From positions 1 through 5,182 of the forward strand of contig DAOSVX010000046.1 of assembly GCA_035379765.1 (NCBI GenBank): a DNA stretch of 5,182 bases. Direction: 5' to 3'. The notes below the pieces were generated by a model that saw only the letters and a program-made list of their open reading frames with translations, did not search any database and was not told the DNA's origin. Shown in pieces: positions 1 through 4,094 of the stretch (the stretch's first letter is position 1; each line of letters begins with the position of its first letter). The translations under genes and the position numbers were made by a program. The stretch is from DAOSVX01 sp035379765 (GTDB taxonomy: Bacteria > Bacillota_I > Bacilli_A > RF39 > UBA660).

Positions 1-579
1 ACAATTTTCTATGAGTTACCAATCGAACTTCAAAATGCTAGGATGAAAAATATTGATATAAATGATAAAAAAAGAACCAAAGTTATAAAATGGTTAAAAG
101 AATTTTATGATAGTTATTTAAAAGACAAACACCAAAAAGGATTATATTTACATGGTTCCTTTGGTAGTGGTAAAACTTATTTAATAATTGCGATGTTAAA
201 TGAACTAGCTAAAAAGAAAGTTTCTATAGCGGCAGTTTATTATCCTTTTTTACTACGTAATTTAAAAGAATCTTTTAGTGAAGACTATAAAGAAAGAATA
301 GATTATTTATTAAATGTGGACATTTTATTGTTGGATGATTTAGGAGCAGAGAATGTAACTCCTTGGGCAAGAGATGAAATATTAGGAACAATATTGCAAT
401 ATCGTATGGACAATAACTTAACAACGTTCTTTACATCAAATTTAACAATTGAAGAATTAGAAGAACATTTAAGTGGCAAAAAAGGAGAATTAGACAAAGT
501 AAAAGCCCGAAGAATAATCGAGAGAATTAAACAACTAACAACTGATTTAGAATTAATTAGTGTTAATAGAAGAAAATAG
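1..579 (+). CDS. dnaI: DnaI, primosomal helicase loader (5'-truncated by window edge)
   Basis: This is the C-terminal AAA+ ATPase part of DnaI, which with DnaB/DnaD helps load the replicative helicase ring at origins and restarted forks in Bacilli. The frame is open from base 1, and the 14 codons before the first ATG (position 43) read TIFYELPIELQNAR. This matches the DnaI inter-domain segment, so position 43 is an internal Met and the true start, with the N-terminal helicase-binding domain, lies outside the window. Counting from that Met: Walker A GSFGSGKT at 38-45, Walker B ILLLDDLG with D98/D99, W108-R110 just after it as in DnaI, sensor-1 region TTFFTSN ending at N133, and the KARRIIERI helix with R161 near the end. 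The stop is TAG. The final 192 residues align in layout with the end of the roughly 310-residue Bacillus protein. DnaC/IstB-like relatives share the motifs, but the conserved neighbourhood with thrS supports DnaI. No terminator follows; the thrS promoter begins 6 bases downstream. Confidence 0.93.
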   Translation, partial: TIFYELPIELQNARMKNIDINDKKRTKVIKWLKEFYDSYLKDKHQKGLYLHGSFGSGKTYLIIAMLNELAKKKVSIAAVYYPFLLRNLKESFSEDYKERIDYLLNVDILLLDDLGAENVTPWARDEILGTILQYRMDNNLTTFFTSNLTIEELEEHLSGKKGELDKVKARRIIERIKQLTTDLELISVNRRK

Positions 580-584
580 AAATA

Positions 585-613
585 TTTACAAATTAAGAAA
601 AATGTGCTATTAT
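585..613 (+). promoter_or_regulatory. Sigma-A-type promoter of the thrS T-box transcript
   Basis: The -35 box TTTACA (585-590) and -10 box TATTAT (608-613) are separated by exactly 17 bases. A TG at 605-606, one base before the -10, gives an extended -10 element. Each hexamer differs from consensus at one position. The predicted transcription start is near 620, just before the first conserved T-box elements. The promoter begins 6 bases after the dnaI stop, so thrS has its own transcript. Seen directly in sequence; activity is inferred. Confidence 0.82.
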
Positions 614-619
614 GCGTAT

Positions 620-821
620 AGAAATCAGTGATAAAGAACAAGATTTATTAATGATATTTTATAGAGACTTAGTGGTTGGTGGAAACTAAGAATTAGTTAA
701 TAAATTACTATCTTTTAGAGAATGAAAACATTCCGGGGAGTCCCGTTATCAATAATTAAGTTAAAAAAAGGATGGTACCGCATACTTTGCTCCTTAGCAA
801 AGTGTGTGGTTTTTATTTTTT
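620..821 (+). ncRNA. T-box riboswitch (tRNA-Thr sensing) upstream of thrS
   Basis: This leader RNA reads the charging state of tRNA-Thr: uncharged tRNA pairs with specifier and T-box and stabilises an antiterminator, so thrS is transcribed. Stem I: AAAGA (633-637) pairs with TCTTT (711-715), and ATTTATTA (643-650) pairs with TAATAAAT (698-705). Between them on the 3' side lies TACTA, placing specifier ACT (Thr) at 707-709 with a following purine. The distal part shows AGAGA (663-667) and stem CTTAG/CTAAG (668-672/686-690) around the conserved GGTTGGTGGAAA. Next come a GAATG/CATTC hairpin (720-733) and CGGG/CCCG followed by TTATC (734-750), typical of the stem II/III region. The T-box core AAGGATGGTACCGC is at 768-781. 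Antiterminator pairs are AAGGA (768-772) with TCCTT (791-795) and GC (780-781) with GC (789-790), leaving bulge TGGT (773-776) for the tRNA 3' end; the last T predicts discriminator base A. The 5' limit is taken from the predicted transcription start. Confidence 0.95.
777..821 (+). terminator. Intrinsic terminator of the thrS T-box switch
   Basis: A 15-bp stem (777-791 with 796-810, including two G-T pairs) has loop CCTT (792-795) and is followed by a T-rich run at 811-821. The loop and upper 5' arm contain the bases that form the antiterminator with 768-772, so the two structures exclude each other. The thrS ribosome binding site starts one base after the T run. In the absence of uncharged tRNA-Thr this should stop thrS transcription, and also any read-through from dnaI, which lacks its own terminator. 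Confidence 0.93.
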
Positions 822-833
822 AGGAGGAAAAAT

Positions 834-2603
834 ATGAAAAACATTAAAGAAGATGAGAGGTTAAATGTATTAAATCATTCTTGTGCTCATTTATTAGCCC
901 AGGCTATAAAACATTTATACCCTAAAGCTTTATTTTGGGTAGGGCCAGTAATAGAAGAAGGATTTTATTATGATATGGATTTAGGTGATGAAGTAATAAC
1001 TGAAGAAGATTTGCCAAGAATTGAACAGGAAATGAAAAAAATTAGCAAAGATGGTAAAAGAATCTATCGTGAGGAACTAACTAAGAAAGAAGCTTTGGAA
1101 AAATTTAAAAATGATCCATATAAACTAGATTTAATTAACAATTTAAAAGAAGATGAAGTTATCTCTTGTTATACTCAAGGGGATTTCACTGATTTATGTC
1201 GTGGACCTCATGTTGATACAGTTAAAGAATTAAAATACTTTAAATTACTAAAAGTAAGTGGGGCTTATTATAAAGGAGATTCTAAAAACAAAATGCTCCA
1301 AAGAATATATGGTGTATGTTTTGACAACGAAGAAGATTTAAATGAACATTTAAACTGGTTAGAAGAAATTAAATTAAGAGATCATCGTAAACTTGGTAAA
1401 GAATTAAAAATATTTACTATTATTCCTGAAGCTGGGCAAGGATTAGTGTTTTGGTTACCAAATGGCATGGCTTTAAAAAAAGTATTAGAAGATTATTCTT
1501 ATGAAATTCAAAAAAAAGATGGCTATAGTTTTGTTTCAACTCCAGTACTTGGTACAAGATGGTTATATGAAACAAGTGGGCACTGGGATCATTACAAAGA
1601 CAGTATGTTTCCTGTAATGAAAGCTCCTGACGGTGAAGAATTAGTTTTAAGACCCATGAGTTGTCCTCATCATTGTTTAATATATAGATCAGAATTAAGA
1701 AGTTATAAAGATTTACCAATTAGGTATTCAGAGAATGTTATTCAACATAGATGGGAAGCTACAGGAGGGCTTACGGGGTTAGAAAGAGTTAGAGGAATGA
1801 ATTTAACTGATGCCCATTTATTTGTTAGACCGGACCAAATAAAAGAGGAAGTATCAAGAGCTTATAATTTAATTGCTAAAGCTATTAAAGATCTAGGTAT
1901 TAAAATAGATTATGTAGAATTAGCTTTACACGATCCAAATAACAAAGAAAAATATCATAACGATGAAGAACTATGGCATAAAGCTGAAGATGCTGTTCGT
2001 AAAACTTTAAATGAATTAGATATACCGTATAAGGAAGCTATTGGTGAAGCAGCTTTCTATGGCCCTAAAATTGATATTCAAGTTAAAACTTTAGTTGGTA
2101 AAGTAATTACTTTTGCCACAATTCAATTAGATTTCTTATTACCAGAAAGATTTGATTTAACTTATATTAATGAAGAAGGCGAAAAAGTAAGACCAGTTAT
2201 GATTCATAGAGGGCTTATTAGTACTTATGAAAGATTAATTTCTATTTTATTAGAACAATATGCTGGAGCTTTCCCATTATGGCTAGCACCAGTTCAAGTA
2301 AATATTATTCCTGTAAGCAATGATTATCATGCTGAATATGCTAAAAAAATAAAAGAGTTATTAGAAGAAAATAATATTAGAACAGAATTAAACTTAAAAG
2401 AAGATAAACTTGGTTATAAAATGAGAGAAAGTCAAATGCAAAAAATACCTTATACTTTAGTATTAGGGGATAAAGAAATAGAAAACGAAAGTGTTAATTA
2501 TCGTTTATATAACAGTAATGAACAAATTGAATTAAATGTTAATGAGTTTGTTGATAAACTAAAAGAAGAGATTAGAGAAAAAGTAATAAGTATTGACAAA
2601 TAA
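834..2603 (+). CDS. thrS: Threonyl-tRNA synthetase, short form lacking the TGS domain
   Basis: This cytoplasmic class II synthetase charges tRNA-Thr. The start is ATG at 834 with AGGAGG at 822-827, 6 bases upstream. A longer frame from GTG at 804 would begin inside the T-box terminator and is rejected. The protein has 589 residues versus about 640 in E. coli or B. subtilis: the N-terminal TGS domain is missing and the sequence opens almost directly with the editing domain. Editing motifs are intact: HSCAH (H15, H19) and CRGPH (C122, H126). The catalytic domain spans about 190-480: motif 1 region YETSGHWDHY (245-254), zinc ligands C277, H328 and H458 (in RPMSCPHH, TDAH and VMIHRG), motif 2 with R306 and GLERVRGM (315-322), GEAAFYGPKID (404-414), and motif 3 with R467. 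The anticodon-binding domain runs from about 484 to the end. Motif 2 (HRWEATGG, MNLTDAH) differs from the E. coli-type HRNEPSG and FTQDDAH. T-box controlled. No terminator follows before the infC leader. Confidence 0.97.
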   Translation: MKNIKEDERLNVLNHSCAHLLAQAIKHLYPKALFWVGPVIEEGFYYDMDLGDEVITEEDLPRIEQEMKKISKDGKRIYREELTKKEALEKFKNDPYKLDLINNLKEDEVISCYTQGDFTDLCRGPHVDTVKELKYFKLLKVSGAYYKGDSKNKMLQRIYGVCFDNEEDLNEHLNWLEEIKLRDHRKLGKELKIFTIIPEAGQGLVFWLPNGMALKKVLEDYSYEIQKKDGYSFVSTPVLGTRWLYETSGHWDHYKDSMFPVMKAPDGEELVLRPMSCPHHCLIYRSELRSYKDLPIRYSENVIQHRWEATGGLTGLERVRGMNLTDAHLFVRPDQIKEEVSRAYNLIAKAIKDLGIKIDYVELALHDPNNKEKYHNDEELWHKAEDAVRKTLNELDIPYKEAIGEAAFYGPKIDIQVKTLVGKVITFATIQLDFLLPERFDLTYINEEGEKVRPVMIHRGLISTYERLISILLEQYAGAFPLWLAPVQVNIIPVSNDYHAEYAKKIKELLEENNIRTELNLKEDKLGYKMRESQMQKIPYTLVLGDKEIENESVNYRLYNSNEQIELNVNEFVDKLKEEIREKVISIDK

Positions 2604-2621
2604 TTATTAATAATATATAAT
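2593..2621 (+). promoter_or_regulatory. Perfect-consensus sigma-A promoter for infC-rpmI-rplT
   Basis: TTGACA (2593-2598), a 17-base spacer (2599-2615) and TATAAT (2616-2621) match the consensus at all twelve hexamer positions with optimal spacing. The -35 box is inside the last thrS codons (ATT GAC AAA, then TAA), so coding and promoter sequence overlap. The predicted start, near 2628-2631, gives a leader of about 120 bases before infC. Such strength fits a ribosomal-protein operon that is then restrained by attenuation. Seen in sequence; activity is inferred. Confidence 0.88.
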
Positions 2622-2627
2622 CATTTT

Positions 2628-2736
2628 GTTGTTAAAAAGGAAAGCGATGTATCCACATCCACCTGATTACCAAAGGTAATGGGTAAATGCCAGTAAAAGG
2701 TTTTTAAGTGGATACTATGTATCTACTTTTTAATTG
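2628..2736 (+). ncRNA. L20-type leader RNA (infC operon attenuator)
   Basis: This non-coding leader should let free ribosomal protein L20 repress its own operon, as in the known Bacillota infC-rpmI-rplT leader. Long-range stem GTATCCAC (2649-2656) with GTGGATAC (2708-2715) is 8 perfect pairs. It encloses ATTACC/GGTAAT with an AAA loop (2666-2680), flanked by ACC/GGT (2661-2663/2682-2684). The 2708-2715 arm can instead pair with GTATCTAC (2719-2726) to form a terminator. So 2649-2656 acts as the antiterminator arm, and the two states exclude each other. In Bacillus the L20-binding site imitates its 23S rRNA site, and L20 binding favours termination. Assigning this leader to that family rests on operon position plus this architecture; I could not run a covariance model. 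The 5' limit is the predicted transcription start. Confidence 0.82.
2706..2735 (+). terminator. Attenuator terminator in the infC leader
   Basis: AAGTGGATAC (2706-2715) pairs with GTATCTACTT (2719-2728) across a TAT loop, 10 pairs with one G-T, and the T run extends to 2731 before AATT. The 5' arm is shared with the competing antiterminator helix to 2649-2656, which marks this as regulated. It is also the first terminator-like structure after thrS, so it governs read-through from the thrS transcript as well. Confidence 0.82.
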
Positions 2737-2739
2737 TAT

Positions 2740-2746
2740 GGAGGTG
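2740..2746 (+). promoter_or_regulatory. Ribosome binding site that decides the infC start
   Basis: GGAGGTG is the strongest Shine-Dalgarno sequence in the window. The in-frame codon 6 bases after it is ATA at 2753. The in-frame ATG at 2738 overlaps it and cannot use it. The next in-frame ATG, at 2774, has only a weak AAAGG at 4 bases. The placement therefore points to the AUA codon as the start. Confidence 0.8.
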
Positions 2747-2752
2747 CTATCT

Positions 2753-3277
2753 ATAGCAAATAACAAAGGCGATATGCCAATTAATGAACAAATTAAAGTG
2801 AGTGAATTAATGGTTATAGGTCCCAACGGTGAAAAGATGGGGTTAAAAAACATTGATGATGCTCTAACATTAGCAAACTATGCCGGATTGGATTTAGTAT
2901 TAATGAGTGGAAATGCTGTTCCAGCTGTTGGTAAGATAATGGATTATAATCGTTATCGTTATGAAAAGCAAAAAAAGATTAAAGAACAACAAAAACATCA
3001 AAGAGAAGTTAATAAAGATTTGAAAGAATATAAGTTATCAGTAACAATTGATGTTCATGATTTTAATACTCGTAAAAAAAATGCCGAAGAATATCTAAAA
3101 AAAGGCCATAAGATTAAAGTCTCTATTTTGTTTAGAGGTCGTCAAATGGCTCATCCAGAATTAGGCAAAGGGGTATTAATGCGTTTTGCTAATGAATTAA
3201 GTGAAGTTTCAATAATTGAATCAGAGCCTCGCCAAGAAGGGCGTATTATGCATATGCTCTTAGCACCAAAAAAATAG
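2753..3277 (+). CDS. infC: Translation initiation factor IF-3 (probable AUA start)
   Basis: IF-3 binds the 30S subunit, blocks premature 50S joining and proofreads start codon and initiator tRNA. From ATA at 2753 the protein has 174 residues, normal for the family. It begins ANNKGDMPINEQI, where the INEQI segment aligns with the start of Bacillus IF-3. The N-terminal domain covers about residues 8-80 with signature KIMDYNRYRYEKQK (61-74). A basic linker (about 72-90) leads to the C-terminal domain, which carries IDVHDFNTRKKNAEEYLKKG (99-118), FRGRQMAHPELG (127-138) and ends LLAPKK. A longer frame from GTG at 2708 would run through the attenuator hairpin and add 15 unrelated residues, so it is rejected. 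Because IF-3 itself discriminates against non-AUG starts, an AUA start implies negative feedback, as known for AUU/AUC-started infC elsewhere. It heads the infC-rpmI-rplT operon, 16 bases before rpmI. The family call is certain; the exact start is likely. Confidence 0.95.
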   Translation: MANNKGDMPINEQIKVSELMVIGPNGEKMGLKNIDDALTLANYAGLDLVLMSGNAVPAVGKIMDYNRYRYEKQKKIKEQQKHQREVNKDLKEYKLSVTIDVHDFNTRKKNAEEYLKKGHKIKVSILFRGRQMAHPELGKGVLMRFANELSEVSIIESEPRQEGRIMHMLLAPKK

Positions 3278-3293
3278 AAGGGAAATGGTATAA

Positions 3294-3482
3294 ATGCCAA
3301 AACAAAAAACACATAAAGCTAGTAAGAAAATATTAAAAGTCAGACCAGGAGGAACTGTATCTTATAAAAAGTCTGGTGGCAATCACAAGACTAATAAAGA
3401 TTCAGCTAAGCAAGTAAGACAAAGAAGAAATAAAGGAATAGCAAAAAAAGGAGAACTTAACAGATTAAAATCTGTAGTTTAA
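3294..3482 (+). CDS. rpmI: 50S ribosomal protein L35 (bL35)
   Basis: This small, very basic protein of the large ribosomal subunit has 62 residues, close to the usual 64-66. The N-terminus MPKQKTHKASKK is the family hallmark. It is followed by a Gly-rich turn (PGGT, 18-21), a Lys/Arg-rich middle (SAKQVRQRRNKG, 37-48) and an end (KKGELNRLK) matching the C-terminal helix. The usual KRF after the opening motif is KIL here, and the middle reads KKSGGNHKTNKDSAK, so this is a divergent member that lacks the last few residues. The start ATG is preceded by AAGGG at 3278-3282, 11 bases upstream, overlapping the region just past the infC stop. The 16-base gap to infC and 9-base gap to rplT indicate one transcript, with translation possibly coupled. 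Confidence 0.95.
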   Translation: MPKQKTHKASKKILKVRPGGTVSYKKSGGNHKTNKDSAKQVRQRRNKGIAKKGELNRLKSVV

Positions 3483-3491
3483 GGTGAAAAT

Positions 3492-4016
3492 ATGACAAGA
3501 GTTAAAGGCGGAACGGTTTCTAAAACCAGAAGAAGAAAAGTATTAAAGCAAGCAAAAGGATATTTCGGTAGTAAGCATCGTTTATATAAAACAGCTCAAG
3601 AACAAACATTTCATAGTGGAGCATATGCTTATAGAGATCGTAAACAAAACAAAAGAAACTTTAGAAAGCTTTGGATTACAAGAATAAATGCAGCATGTAG
3701 AACTAATGATATTAGTTATTCAAAATTTATTAATGGTTTATTAAAAGCGGGGATAACAATTAATCGTAAAATGTTATCAGAAATAGCTATAGCTGATCCA
3801 AAAGAATTTACTAAATTAGTAGAAATTGCTAAAAAAGCTTTAAAAAATGAAAAAATAGAAGTAAAAACTGTTGAAATAGAAGAAGAAATAAAAGAACAAG
3901 AAGTTAAAGTAACGGCTCCTAAAAAAGCCCCAGTTAAAAAAACTGCGACTGTTAAGAAAGCTCCAACTAAAAAAGCGGTTGGAACAAAGAAAACAGTGAA
4001 AAAGGAAACTAAATAA
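3492..4016 (+). CDS. rplT: 50S ribosomal protein L20 (bL20) with extended C-terminal tail
   Basis: L20 binds 23S rRNA early in 50S assembly and, in Bacillota, also represses its own operon at the infC leader. The start ATG has AAGGTG at 3481-3486, which overlaps the rpmI stop. Residues 1-118 are a normal full L20: basic N-terminus TRVKGGTVSKTRRRKVLKQA, GYFGSKHRLYKTA (23-35), AYRDRKQNKRNFRKLWITRIN (46-66, the family signature), then the globular part with ISYSKFINGL and DPKEFTKLV. The family normally ends near 118-120, but this protein has 174 residues. Residues 120-139 are Glu-rich and mixed-charge. Residues 142-174 are a Lys/Ala/Pro/Thr/Val tail with six KK pairs (144, 149, 155, 160, 166, 170) at 4-6 residue spacing, like histone-H1-type tails. 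Base composition shows no break and a terminator overlaps the stop codon, so a genuine extension is more likely than a frameshift or fusion artefact. Confidence 0.96.
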   Translation: MTRVKGGTVSKTRRRKVLKQAKGYFGSKHRLYKTAQEQTFHSGAYAYRDRKQNKRNFRKLWITRINAACRTNDISYSKFINGLLKAGITINRKMLSEIAIADPKEFTKLVEIAKKALKNEKIEVKTVEIEEEIKEQEVKVTAPKKAPVKKTATVKKAPTKKAVGTKKTVKKETK

Positions 4017-4048
4017 CAAAGCATTGCTTTGTTTTTTCTTTTCTTTTA
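4015..4048 (+). terminator. Intrinsic terminator ending the infC-rpmI-rplT operon
   Basis: AACAAAGC (4015-4022) pairs perfectly with GCTTTGTT (4026-4033) around an ATT loop, followed by TTTT, C and further T-rich sequence. The first two stem bases are the last two of the rplT stop codon TAA. It separates the ribosomal-protein operon from ftsA. Confidence 0.9.
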
Positions 4049-4061
4049 AAAACCTTTATTG

Positions 4062-4067
4062 TATAAT
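4062..4067 (+). promoter_or_regulatory. Probable -10 box of an ftsA promoter
   Basis: A perfect TATAAT lies 27 bases before the ftsA ATG and directly downstream of the rplT terminator. No good -35 box is visible: at 16-18 base spacing the sequence is the T/C run of the terminator tail (for example TTTTCT at 4039-4044). A TG directly abuts the box, one base too close for a standard extended -10. A promoter is expected here because a strong terminator precedes ftsA, but its strength is uncertain. Confidence 0.55.
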
Positions 4068-4094
4068 TAAGATACAAAAATAGGATGGTTAACA

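Noticed and set aside
43..45. ATG at 43 as the start of the first gene
   Set aside because: The frame is open upstream to base 1, and those 14 codons match the DnaI segment before the ATPase domain, so this is an internal Met of a gene cut by the window edge.
303..641. Minus-strand open frame opposite dnaI and the T-box promoter
   Set aside because: It is the shadow of dnaI with low-complexity hydrophobic translation and no ribosome binding site, and it crosses the promoter region.
804..833. GTG at 804 as the thrS start (10 extra residues)
   Set aside because: It lies in the 3' arm of the T-box terminator and has no ribosome binding site. The perfect AGGAGG serves ATG 834.
1420..1719. Minus-strand open frame inside thrS
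   Set aside because: It lies wholly within highly conserved thrS catalytic sequence, and its translation resembles no family I know.
2708..2752. GTG 2708, ATG 2717 or ATG 2738 as the infC start
   Set aside because: These run through the attenuator hairpin, T run and Shine-Dalgarno sequence, lack their own ribosome binding sites, and add residues absent from IF-3.
3716..4024. Minus-strand open frame opposite the end of rplT, with hydrophobic translation
   Set aside because: The apparent membrane-like protein is the reverse complement of the Lys-rich L20 tail and the terminator; AAA codons read as Phe on the other strand.
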